Part shown: positions 50,575 to 58,523 of the stretch, piece by piece
How the letters are laid out: each line of letters starts with the position of its first letter
Position numbering within the stretch: the first letter of the stretch is position 1
Notes under the pieces: model-generated
The model's input: the letters and a program-made list of their open reading frames with translations, nothing else
What the model was told of the DNA's origin: nothing
The model's database searches: none
Made by a program: the position numbers and the translations under genes
Assembly (NCBI RefSeq): GCF_020880995.1
Contig: NZ_JAJISD010000006.1
Span: 1 to 64,000 of the forward strand
DNA: 64,000 nt
DNA from: Reyranella aquatilis
GTDB lineage: Bacteria; Pseudomonadota; Alphaproteobacteria; Reyranellales; Reyranellaceae
Reading direction: 5' to 3'

Positions 50575-52124
50575 AGCGTGGCTCGGCGTCGCTTCTTCCT
50601 CTGCTGCTCGTCTCGGGTTGCCTCGTCGGGCCCGACTACGAGCGTGCGCCGCCGGCCAGCCCGGTTGCGCCAGCCTACAAGGAAGCCGAGCTTCCGACCG
50701 GCGCGGCATCGGTGTTCCGCCCGGCCCAGCCCGCCGACGGCGCCGATCGCGGCCAGTGGTGGCGCATCTACGGCGATCCGACTCTCGACAGTCTCGCCGC
50801 CCAGATCGACGTGTCGAACCAGAACCTCAAGATCTTCGAGGCCAACTACCGGCGGGCACGGGCGATCATCCGGCAGGACCAATCGGCGCTCTACCCCAGC
50901 ATCTCGGGCACTGGTTCGGCGCAGCAGACGGGCACGGGCGGCCTGCGCGGCACCACGGCCGCCGGCGGCACGTCGACGGTGACGCGCTACGATTCGACGA
51001 TCGGCCAGTACTCGACCGGCTTCACCCTCAACTGGGAACTGGACCTTTGGGGTACGCTGCGCCGCCAGGTCGAAAGCGATTCGGCGTCGGCGCAAGCCAG
51101 CGACGCCGAACTCGCAAACGCGCGCCTGTCGGCCCAGACCGATCTCGTGACGAACTATGCGTCGCTGCGTATCTCCGACGACCGCAAGCGTCTCTACGAG
51201 GCGACGGTCGCGGCCTACCAGCGCTCGATGCAGATCGCGCAGAACCAGGTAGATGCCGGCATCGTCTCGCGCGTCGATCTCGTGCAGGCCCAGACCCAGT
51301 ATGAGCAGACGCGCGCCCAGCTGGTGAACGAGGGCATCAACCGCGCGCTCCTGGAGCATGCGATCGCGCTGCTGGTGGGCAAGGCGCCGTCCGAGGTGAG
51401 CATCGAGCCCGCGCCGACGCGTCTCACGATCCCCACGGTCGATTCCGGCGTGCCCTCGACCCTGCTGGAGCGGCGGCCCGACATTGCCTCGGCCGAACGC
51501 CAGATGGCGGCGGCCAATGCCCAGATCGGCGTGGCCAAGGGCGCCTTCTATCCGCAGATCTCGCTCGGTGCGACCATCGGCTTTCTGAGCGGCGGCCTGG
51601 GTTCGCTGCTGCAGCTGGGCACGGCGGCCTGGTCCGTGGGCCCGCAGATCGCCGGGACATTGGTCGACGGCGGCGGGATCGCGGCACAGGTGCAGGGCGC
51701 CCGCGCGAGCTACGACGCCACCGTCGCGACCTATCGCCAGACCGTGCTCACCGCTTTCCAGCAGGTCGAGGATGCGCTCGCGCAGCAGCGTATCCTCGTC
51801 GCCCAGGAGCGGGTGCAGCGGGCGGCCGTCGCCGCCGCCCGCGAAGCCGAGCGACTCTCCCTCAATCAATATCGCGTCGGCACCGTGCCCTACACGACTG
51901 TCGTGCAGACGCAGGCGTCGGCGCTCGCCGCCGAACAGTCGCTGCTCACGATCCGCCTCAACCGGCTGATCGCCAGCGCCAACCTGGTGAAGGCGCTGGG
52001 CGGAGGCTGGCGCCAGGAAGACCTGCCGCCGCCGGTGCCGATCGGCGGGCTCAAGCAGGCCAATCCGGCACCGCCGGCGTTCCCGCCGCCGTCCAACCAA
52101 AACGTGTCGACGCCGCGCCAGTAG
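50571..52124 (+). CDS. NodT-family outer-membrane efflux lipoprotein
   Basis: 517 residues with a lipoprotein signal: [17 protein letters not shown], Cys17 being the likely lipidated residue, followed by LVGPDYERAPP typical of NodT/OprM-type factors. Two coiled-coil/TolC repeats are evident, including the STLLERRPDIASAERQMAAA motif in the middle. It forms the outer-membrane exit duct of the MdtABC-type pump. Its start overlaps the mdtC stop by 4 nt. It completes a four-gene operon. Confidence 0.92.
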   Translation: MKRGSASLLPLLLVSGCLVGPDYERAPPASPVAPAYKEAELPTGAASVFRPAQPADGADRGQWWRIYGDPTLDSLAAQIDVSNQNLKIFEANYRRARAIIRQDQSALYPSISGTGSAQQTGTGGLRGTTAAGGTSTVTRYDSTIGQYSTGFTLNWELDLWGTLRRQVESDSASAQASDAELANARLSAQTDLVTNYASLRISDDRKRLYEATVAAYQRSMQIAQNQVDAGIVSRVDLVQAQTQYEQTRAQLVNEGINRALLEHAIALLVGKAPSEVSIEPAPTRLTIPTVDSGVPSTLLERRPDIASAERQMAAANAQIGVAKGAFYPQISLGATIGFLSGGLGSLLQLGTAAWSVGPQIAGTLVDGGGIAAQVQGARASYDATVATYRQTVLTAFQQVEDALAQQRILVAQERVQRAAVAAAREAERLSLNQYRVGTVPYTTVVQTQASALAAEQSLLTIRLNRLIASANLVKALGGGWRQEDLPPPVPIGGLKQANPAPPAFPPPSNQNVSTPRQ

Positions 52125-52299
52125 AGCGGCTCGGACCGCGTTCGAGACGGGCAAAGATCGTGGGAGAAGAATTTTCTCCTCCCGTCGCGGCCCGCAGGGC
52201 GGACTTTTTGCCCACCTGTCGGCCATCGGCAGCCATTCCCTTTGACTGCGGCGGGCAATGCCACGAGTTTGGCGCCTCGTCGCAACCGCGAGGCCCGTC

Positions 52300-53595
52300 A
52301 TGACAAATTCCCGCCATCCCGAAACCCTGTCGCTGCACGCCGGCTGGCGCGCCGATGCCACGACCGGCTCCGTCGCGGTGCCGATCCACCAGACGACCTC
52401 GTACCAGTTCCGCGACACCGAGCACGCGTCGAACCTGTTCGCGCTGAAGGAACTCGGCAACATCTACACCCGCCTCGGCAATCCGACCGTCGACGTGCTG
52501 GAGCAGCGTATCGCCGCGCTCGAAGGCGGTGCAGCCGCGCTGGCCGTGAGTTCGGGCCAGGCGGCGTCGGCCTTCGCGATCCAGAACATCGCCAAGGCAG
52601 GCGACAACATCGTGAGCTCGACCGACCTCTACGGCGGCACCTGGAACCTGTTCGCGCACACGCTGAAGGACCAGGGCATCGAAGTGCGCTTCGTCGATCC
52701 GTCCGATCCGCAGGCCTTCGCCCGCGCCACCGACGACCGCACGCGTGCCTACTACGCCGAGACGCTGCCCAACCCGAAGCTCGCGGTCTTCCCGATCAAG
52801 GAGGTCGCCGACATCGGCCGGCCGCTCGGCATTCCGCTGATCATCGACAATACCGCCGCGCCGATCCTGACGCGGCCGCTCGATCACGGTGCGGCTGTCG
52901 TCGTCTATTCCGGCACCAAGTATCTCGGTGGCCACGGCACCTCGATCGCCGGTCTGATCGTCGACGGCGGCACGTTCGACTGGGCGGCCCATCCGAAGCG
53001 CCAGCCGGCGCTGAACACGCCGGATCCGAGCTACCACGGCGCGATCTGGGTCGAGGCGGTGAAGCCAATCGGTCCGGTGGCCTACATCATCAAGGCGCGC
53101 ACGACGCTGCTGCGCGATCTGGGCTCGGCCCTGTCGCCGTTCAACGCCTTCCTGATCCTGCAGGGTATCGAGACGGTGACGCTGCGCATGGAACGCCATG
53201 TGAAGAACGCGCAGGCCGTCGCCGACTTCCTGGCCAAGCGGCCCGAGGTCGCGAAGGTCATCCATCCGTCGCAGCAGAAAGGCGAGACCCGCCGCCGCGC
53301 CGACGCCTATCTCAAGGGTGGCTACGGCGGGCTGGTCGGGTTCGAGCTGGCGGCGGGCCGAGAGGCCGGCCGCCGCTTCATCGATTCGCTGAAGCTGCTC
53401 TATCACGTCGCCAACATCGGCGATGCCCGCAGCCTGGCGATCCATCCCGCCTCGACCACGCACTCGCAGCTCACCGCCGAGGAGCAGCTCAAGACCGGCG
53501 TGTCCGACGGCTACGTGCGCCTGTCGATCGGCATCGAGCATATCGACGACATCCTCGCCGACCTCGCGCAGGCCCTCGACGCCGCCGGCAAGTAG
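52300..53595 (+). CDS. metY: O-acetylhomoserine sulfhydrylase (MetY-type PLP enzyme)
   Basis: 431 residues of the Cys/Met-metabolism PLP family. N-terminal ETLSLHAGWRADATTGSVAV and IYTRLGNPTVDVLEQRIAAL, then the PLP lysine in VYSGTKYLGGHGTSIAGLIV, and the late block YHVANIGDARSLAIHPASTT with THSQLTAEEQ are typical of MetY. It makes homocysteine from O-acetylhomoserine and sulfide. ATG 52300 is chosen from homology; Shine-Dalgarno is weak. The 175-nt gap before it has a hairpin at about 52163-52179 and a T run near 52206, perhaps ending the efflux operon. I did not recognise a SAM riboswitch there. Confidence 0.9.
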   Translation: MTNSRHPETLSLHAGWRADATTGSVAVPIHQTTSYQFRDTEHASNLFALKELGNIYTRLGNPTVDVLEQRIAALEGGAAALAVSSGQAASAFAIQNIAKAGDNIVSSTDLYGGTWNLFAHTLKDQGIEVRFVDPSDPQAFARATDDRTRAYYAETLPNPKLAVFPIKEVADIGRPLGIPLIIDNTAAPILTRPLDHGAAVVVYSGTKYLGGHGTSIAGLIVDGGTFDWAAHPKRQPALNTPDPSYHGAIWVEAVKPIGPVAYIIKARTTLLRDLGSALSPFNAFLILQGIETVTLRMERHVKNAQAVADFLAKRPEVAKVIHPSQQKGETRRRADAYLKGGYGGLVGFELAAGREAGRRFIDSLKLLYHVANIGDARSLAIHPASTTHSQLTAEEQLKTGVSDGYVRLSIGIEHIDDILADLAQALDAAGK

Positions 53596-53667
53596 CGCGC
53601 CTCTCGGCACGCGATTTGGTCGTTCATGCTGCGGCGCTCCCGGACATCGCAAGCGGTGTCCTGACGC

Positions 53668-54279
53668 TCAGGGGGCCAAGCTCTGCTCGGCCCTCCATTC
53701 CGCGACGTGCGCGGCGCGGTCGGGACGCGCCGGCACGGGAGCGGTCGAGGTGACGGGTGTGCCGGCGGTGAGAAAGCCCACGAGGCGCGATGGGGCCTCG
53801 AAACCCAGCAGCCTGTTCACGGTGGCGTCATAGGTGTTCGGCCCCGTCACCCACATGCCGCCATAGCCCAGCATGTGCAGCGCGTTCAGCATGTTCATCG
53901 CCGCCGCGCCGGCCGAGAGGACCTGCTCGATCTCGGGAATGTTGCCCGGCCTGACGACCGCGCCGACGGCGATCAGCATCGGCGTGCGCCGGACCCAGGC
54001 CCGGTATCGCTCGGCCAGCGCCGCGGCGTTCGCCGGGTCGCGCGCGGCGGCGGCTTCGCCGAGCTTGTCGCCGAAGGCGAGGCGGGCATCGCCGCGGATG
54101 ACGACGAAGCGCCAAGGCCTCAGCCGCCCGTGATCGGGCGCGCGCAGGCCGGCGTCGAGGATCAGGTCGAGATCGGTGCCTTCCGGCGCGGGGTCCTGCA
54201 GCGGGCCGACCGAGCGCCGGCCCAGCAGCTGGTCGAGGGCGAGCAGCCGAGGCTCGCGCACATGGGTGATGTCGGGCAT
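53668..54279 (-). CDS. Nitroreductase family protein (YdjA-like)
   Basis: 203 residues. FMN-binding Arg/Ser motif LGRRSVGPLQDPAP, then AGLRAPDHGRLRPWRFVVIR and AAAMNMLNALHMLGYGGMWV, matching the short YdjA/RutE-like nitroreductase subgroup. Cytoplasmic NAD(P)H-dependent flavoenzyme with unknown substrate. It is convergent with metY and divergent from dinB. Confidence 0.85.
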   Translation of the reverse strand: MPDITHVREPRLLALDQLLGRRSVGPLQDPAPEGTDLDLILDAGLRAPDHGRLRPWRFVVIRGDARLAFGDKLGEAAAARDPANAAALAERYRAWVRRTPMLIAVGAVVRPGNIPEIEQVLSAGAAAMNMLNALHMLGYGGMWVTGPNTYDATVNRLLGFEAPSRLVGFLTAGTPVTSTAPVPARPDRAAHVAEWRAEQSLAP

Positions 54280-54358
54280 GGCCGCAGACTAGCCAAAATG
54301 CAAACGAGTGTCATTCGCAAAATACAGCATCATTCCTGCGGGCGCCTATACTGAACCC

Positions 54359-55438
54359 ATGGCGGAGACCGAGGTCCGCAAGATCATCCATGTCGACATG
54401 GACGCGTTCTACGCGTCCGTGGAGCAGCGCGACGACCCGGCGCTGCGCGGCCAGCCGGTCGCAGTCGGCGGGCGGCAGCGCGGCGTCGTGATGGCCGCGA
54501 GCTACGAGGCGCGCAAGTTCGGCGTGCGCTCGGCCATGCCGTCGGTCACGGCGAAGCGGCTGTGCCCGGAGCTGATCTTCGTGAAGCCCCGCTTCGACGT
54601 CTACAAGGAGGTCTCGCGCCAGATCCGCGAGATCTTCCTCGACTACACGCCGCTGGTGGAGCCGCTGTCGCTCGACGAAGCCTATCTCGACGTCACGACC
54701 AATCTCAAGGGCATGCCGCTCGCGTCGGAGATCGCGCGCGAGATCCGCGCCCGGATCCTGGAGCGCACCGGCCTCACCGCCTCGGCCGGCATCTCCTACA
54801 ACAAGTTCCTGGCCAAGCTCGCCTCCGATCATCGCAAGCCCGATGGCCAGACCGTGATCCCGCCCGAGAAGGGCCCCGCCTTCGTCGAGGGCCTGCCCGT
54901 CGGCCGCTTCCACGGCGTGGGCCCGAAGACGGCTGAGAAGATGAACCGGCTCGGCATCCATACCGGCGCCGACCTGAAGGCCCAGCCGCTGGAGTTCCTC
55001 GAACAGTATTTCGGCCGGTCCGGCACCTATTACTACGCCATCGCGCGCGGCCATGACGAACGGCGCGTCGTGCCCAACCGGCCACGCAAGTCGGTCGGTT
55101 CGGAGACGACCTTCATGGAGGATCTCGACCGGCCGGCGGCGGTGGAGGAGGGCGTCGCTTCCGTGCTCGGGGACGTCTGGGCCTATTGCGAGCGCACCGG
55201 CATCCTCGGTCGGACCGTGACGGTGAAGATCAAGTATGCCGACTTCCGGATCGTGACGCGCAGCCGCACGCTCGAGGAAAGCGTCGATAGCCGCGAGGTG
55301 CTGGAGCGCACCGCGCGCGAACTGGTGCGCACGATCTTCCCGCTGGAGAAGAAGGTGCGCCTGCTCGGCGTCTCGCTCCATAACCTGCACCAGCGCGAGG
55401 AGCGCCGGGTGCCGCCGCAGATGACGCTGGCTCTCTAG
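54359..55438 (+). CDS. dinB: DNA polymerase IV (Y-family translesion polymerase)
   Basis: 359 residues, as expected. Catalytic motifs are HVDMDAFYASVEQ (first Asp) and PLSLDEAYLDVT (second Asp/Glu); thumb helix-hairpin-helix GVGPKTAEKMNRLGI and a little-finger domain follow, without a long clamp-binding tail beyond VPPQMTLAL. It copies damaged templates with low fidelity. The upstream region has no alphaproteobacterial LexA box (GTTC-N7-GTTC) that I can see, so SOS control is not supported. ATG 54359 begins the conserved part. Confidence 0.94.
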   Translation: MAETEVRKIIHVDMDAFYASVEQRDDPALRGQPVAVGGRQRGVVMAASYEARKFGVRSAMPSVTAKRLCPELIFVKPRFDVYKEVSRQIREIFLDYTPLVEPLSLDEAYLDVTTNLKGMPLASEIAREIRARILERTGLTASAGISYNKFLAKLASDHRKPDGQTVIPPEKGPAFVEGLPVGRFHGVGPKTAEKMNRLGIHTGADLKAQPLEFLEQYFGRSGTYYYAIARGHDERRVVPNRPRKSVGSETTFMEDLDRPAAVEEGVASVLGDVWAYCERTGILGRTVTVKIKYADFRIVTRSRTLEESVDSREVLERTARELVRTIFPLEKKVRLLGVSLHNLHQREERRVPPQMTLAL

Positions 55439-55449
55439 GAGGCATGACC

Positions 55450-56355
55450 ATGGATATCTTCATGACCGGCGCCACCGGCTACATCGGCGGCACCATCGCG
55501 CGCCGCCTCCTGGATGACGGCCACAAACTGCGTGGCCTCGTGCGCGACGAGGAAAAAGCGCGGAAGCTGGCGGATTTCGGTGTCGAGCCGCTGATCGGCG
55601 GTCTCGACGATGCGGCGCTCCTCACCGCCGAGGCAAGACGCGCCGATGCGGTGATCAATACGGCCAACAGCGATCATCGCGGCGCCGTGGAAGCCTTCCT
55701 CGAAGGACTGGCCGGCTCGAACAAGCCGTTCCTCCATACCAGCGGTTCCAGCATCGTGGCCGACGATGCCCGCGGTGATGTCGCGCCGGAGAAGATCTAC
55801 GACGAGGACACGCCGCTCGATCCGGTGCCGGGCAAGAAGGCGCGGGTCGAGATCGACCGGCTGGTTCGCGGCGCGAGCGCGCGCGGCGTGCGTTCGGTCG
55901 TGGTGTGTCCCACCATGATCTACGGCAACGGCCTCGGCCTGGCGCGTGACAGCGCCCAGATCCCCGGCCTCGCGAAGCGGGCCAGGTCCTCGGGCGTGGT
56001 GCGCCATGTCGGCGAGGGGCTGAACATCTGGTCGAATGTCCATGTCGAGGACGTGGCCGATATCTACCGTCTGGCGCTCACCCGGGCGCCGGCGGGCGCG
56101 TTCTATTTCGCGGAGAACGGTGAGGCCTCCTATCGCGACATCTGCGTTGCGATCGCGCGCCGCCTGAAGCTCGGCGCGCCGCAGGTCTGGCCGTTCGCCG
56201 AGGCGGCAAAGGAGCTCGGCGCAAACAGTGCGGCCTATACCTTCGGCTCCAACAGCCGCGTGCGGGGCAAGCGCACCCGCAGCGAGCTGGGCTGGCAGCC
56301 GAGGCATGCCTCGGCGACGGCGTGGATCGAAGCGGAACTGCCGCTGAGCCTCTGA
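55450..56355 (+). CDS. NAD-dependent epimerase/dehydratase family protein
   Basis: 301-residue extended short-chain dehydrogenase. The Rossmann motif is TGATGYIGGTIARRLLDDGH. Notably the usual YxxxK is altered: after TSGSSIVADDARGDV the sequence GKKARVEIDRLVRGA takes its place, so the protein may act as an atypical reductase or NAD-binding regulator. AGGAGG (55437-55442) sits 7-8 nt before ATG 55450; ATG 55444 is too close to it. It follows dinB by 11 nt. Confidence 0.8.
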   Translation: MDIFMTGATGYIGGTIARRLLDDGHKLRGLVRDEEKARKLADFGVEPLIGGLDDAALLTAEARRADAVINTANSDHRGAVEAFLEGLAGSNKPFLHTSGSSIVADDARGDVAPEKIYDEDTPLDPVPGKKARVEIDRLVRGASARGVRSVVVCPTMIYGNGLGLARDSAQIPGLAKRARSSGVVRHVGEGLNIWSNVHVEDVADIYRLALTRAPAGAFYFAENGEASYRDICVAIARRLKLGAPQVWPFAEAAKELGANSAAYTFGSNSRVRGKRTRSELGWQPRHASATAWIEAELPLSL

Positions 56356-56360
56356 CCCCT

Positions 56361-56419
56361 GCATCGTCGTAAGACGACGACGCCTCCCCGTTCAAAGGGG
56401 GGAGGTGCCCCGCAGGGGC
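56361..56419. repeat. Cluster of short hairpins, CCTCCCC-type repeat
   Basis: Three stems in a row: tcgtcgt/acgacga (56364-56380), cctcccc/ggggagg (about 56383-56405) and gcccc/ggggc (about 56407-56419). The middle one, with loop gttcaaag, recurs in inverted orientation at 63628-63653. It lies between the convergent epimerase and aldo/keto reductase genes and may act as a terminator. Confidence 0.7.
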
Positions 56420-56436
56420 GGAGGGCTCATTCCGCT

Positions 56437-57351
56437 CTAGACAGAAATCTCGCTTATCATGCGCTTGAGCATCGCAGCATCCGGATAGGCCCCGAACCCC
56501 GCCTGCAGATTGTCCGTCATGTGCTCGGGCTTGCTGGTGCCGGGGATCACACAGGTCACGGCGGGGTTGGCCAGCACGAACTTCAGCAGGATCTGCGCCC
56601 AGCTCGTGGTGCCGATCTCGCCGGCCCAGTCCGGCAGCTTGCGGCCGGAGAGCTTGCGCAAGAGCCCGCCGCCGCCGAAGGGCTGGTTCACGATCACCGC
56701 GATGCCGCGCTCGGCGGCGAGCGGCAGCAGCCTTCGTTCGACCGCGCGATCGTCGAGCGCGTAGTTGATCTGGACGAAGTCCCACTTCTCCGCCCGCATC
56801 ACGCTCTCCAGTTCGTCGTGGGCGCTCTGTGTGTAGTGGGTGATGCCGAGATAGCGGATGCGGCCCTCTGCCTTCCAGGCCCGCAGGGTGGGCAGGTGGG
56901 CCCGCCAGTCGACGAGATTATGGATCTGCATCAGGTCGATACGGTCGGTCTTCAGCAGCCGCATCGATGCGCGCATCTGGGCGATGCCGTTGTCCCGGCC
57001 GGTGGTCCAGACCTTGGTGGCGATGAAGGCCTTGTCGCGCGTGTTCGCAGCGGCCAGCAGGTCACCGACGACTGCCTCCGCCGATCCGTACATCGGCGAT
57101 GTGTCGATCACCGAGCCGCCCGCCTCGAACAGGCGACGCAGTACTTCTGCAAGCGGCGCGCGATCCTCGGGCTTGCCGCCGACATCGAAGGTGCGCCAGG
57201 TGCCGACGCCGACCACGGGCAACATCTCTCCCGAGGCGGGGATCCTGCGCTGATGCATGCGGGCTCCGGGTTGGGCGGCGCTGCGTGTCGCGACAATCAG
57301 GCCGGCGCCAGCGAGGCCGATCAGCCGGGAGCGGGTGAGAGGACGTGACAT
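56437..57351 (-). CDS. Aldo/keto reductase with an N-terminal export-like signal
   Basis: 304 residues. The AKR barrel is clear: VVGVGTWRTFDVGG, the Asp/Tyr catalytic region SVIDTSPMYGSAEAVVGDLL, Lys in FIATKVWTTG and His in DLMQIHNLVDW. The first 35 residues (LTRSRLIGLAGAGLIVATRS, then AAQ) look like an export signal with a degenerate twin-arginine motif, so the enzyme may be periplasmic, unusual for a NADPH-dependent reductase. It belongs to a Tat-signal-bearing AKR group seen in proteobacteria. Substrate unknown. Confidence 0.83.
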   Translation of the reverse strand: MSRPLTRSRLIGLAGAGLIVATRSAAQPGARMHQRRIPASGEMLPVVGVGTWRTFDVGGKPEDRAPLAEVLRRLFEAGGSVIDTSPMYGSAEAVVGDLLAAANTRDKAFIATKVWTTGRDNGIAQMRASMRLLKTDRIDLMQIHNLVDWRAHLPTLRAWKAEGRIRYLGITHYTQSAHDELESVMRAEKWDFVQINYALDDRAVERRLLPLAAERGIAVIVNQPFGGGGLLRKLSGRKLPDWAGEIGTTSWAQILLKFVLANPAVTCVIPGTSKPEHMTDNLQAGFGAYPDAAMLKRMISEISV

Positions 57352-57551
57352 GCAAGTGTCATTGTTCAGCAACGATGAGCGCAACACCAGCGATGAAAGA
57401 GGCTGTCGCCATATTCATGCCGTACGCGGGGCGTCTGCTGTGACCGTTCGCGGTTCAAGCCTTCGGGTCATTGTCATCTCCTCATGCCGCTCCCATCTCA
57501 GCCACGCCCATCACTGGGTCGCCGTTCGTTCAGCCTGAAGGAGACCGCGCC

Positions 57552-57746
57552 ATGCCCGAACCCTTCGTCGTCGAAATCTGGGGACAGCCCGCCGGTGTCG
57601 TCCTCAAGGAAGGCAACGCCTTCCGCTTTCATGCCTTCACGCGTCCGTTCTTCGAACTCGAAGGCCATCAGTTCAGCACACCGGGCCAGGCGCGCCTTGC
57701 CGCCGCCAGGCTCCAGCCGCCGCGCGAAAACCCGGCTGCGAAGTAA
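57552..57746 (+). CDS. Small conserved-looking protein (64 aa)
   Basis: 64 residues (MPEPFVVEIWGQPAGVVLKE...), with an excellent ribosome site GAAGGAG (57537-57543) 8 nt before ATG 57552. No membrane segment, signal or cysteine. The pattern of aromatic and charged residues looks like a small beta-rich domain. I do not recognise a named family. The 200-nt region before it, back to the divergent aldo/keto reductase, holds no other gene. Confidence 0.65.
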   Translation: MPEPFVVEIWGQPAGVVLKEGNAFRFHAFTRPFFELEGHQFSTPGQARLAAARLQPPRENPAAK

Positions 57747-57812
57747 TGTCTTTCGCCTTGTCGGTCGCCTGAGGGGACGTTAGTCCACTCAGGACCGACA
57801 AGGAGGAAACCA

Positions 57813-58370
57813 GTGATCAAGCGCAAGCAGCGTATCCCGATGCGGGATCTCTCGACCATGAAGCCCGAGGATCGCGAGGCGATCGAGAAGAACGCCATGA
57901 ACGGCCAGGTTTTCAACATCTTCAAGGTCCTGGCCAATCATCCCGCGCTGACCAAGCGGTGGACGCCGTTCGCGGGCCACATCCTCTCGAAGCAGACGCT
58001 GCCGTTTCGCGATCGCGAGCTTCTGATCCTGCGCATCGGCTGGCTCAATCAGGCGGAATACGAGTTCGCGCAGCACGAGCTGATCGCCAAGCGGGGCGGC
58101 GTCAGCGACGCCGACATCGCCAACCTAAAGGAAGGCCCCAAGGCGAAGGGCTGGAACGAGCACGAGGCGGCGCTGATGCAGCTCGCCGACGATCTGTTCG
58201 AGAATTCGGTCGCCTCCGACGCGACCTGGGCCACGCTCTCGAAGACCTATTCGACCGAGCAGCTGATGGATGCCGTCTTCACGGTCGGCCAGTACAATCT
58301 CGTCTCGTGGGCGCTGAACAGCTTCGGCGTGCCGCTCGATGACTTCCTGCCGGGCGCCCAGAAGAAGTAG
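57813..58370 (+). CDS. Carboxymuconolactone decarboxylase/AhpD-fold protein without the CxxC pair
   Basis: 185 residues. The family core is RDRELLILRIGWLNQAEYEF followed by AQHELIAKRGG, with later helices VGQYNLVSWALNSFGVPLDD. In AhpD-type peroxidase partners this place carries C-x-x-C; here it is WLNQAEYEFAQH with no cysteine, so a thiol redox role is excluded and a decarboxylase or binding role is more likely. GTG 57813 has AGGAGG 6 nt upstream. It lies 66 nt after the small ORF. Confidence 0.85.
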   Translation: MIKRKQRIPMRDLSTMKPEDREAIEKNAMNGQVFNIFKVLANHPALTKRWTPFAGHILSKQTLPFRDRELLILRIGWLNQAEYEFAQHELIAKRGGVSDADIANLKEGPKAKGWNEHEAALMQLADDLFENSVASDATWATLSKTYSTEQLMDAVFTVGQYNLVSWALNSFGVPLDDFLPGAQKK

Positions 58371-58389
58371 CGGGCGTCGATTCAGCCAG

Positions 58390-58502
58390 CCTCATCCTGA
58401 GGAGCCGTGCGCAGCACGGCGTCTCGAAGGATGGGCAACGAACGAGGTACTCGTGCCCACCCTTCGAGACGCGCTCCTTGCGGAGCGCTCCTCTGGGTGA
58501 GG
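58390..58502. repeat. Dispersed palindromic repeat (copy D)
   Basis: A 113-nt palindrome from cctcatcctgaggagccg to gctcctctgggtgagg, nearly the same as the copy inside the nitrate operon at 8181-8292. It lies between convergent genes, 19 nt after one stop and 21 nt before the other. Confidence 0.87.
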
Positions 58503-58523
58503 TCGCTACTTCGTCTTCATCAT

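Noticed and set aside
52125..52299. Possible SAM-II or SAH riboswitch before metY
   Set aside because: The conserved bases of those classes could not be matched; only unremarkable hairpins are present.
54280..54358. LexA box before dinB
   Set aside because: No GTTC-N7-GTTC pattern in the short upstream region.
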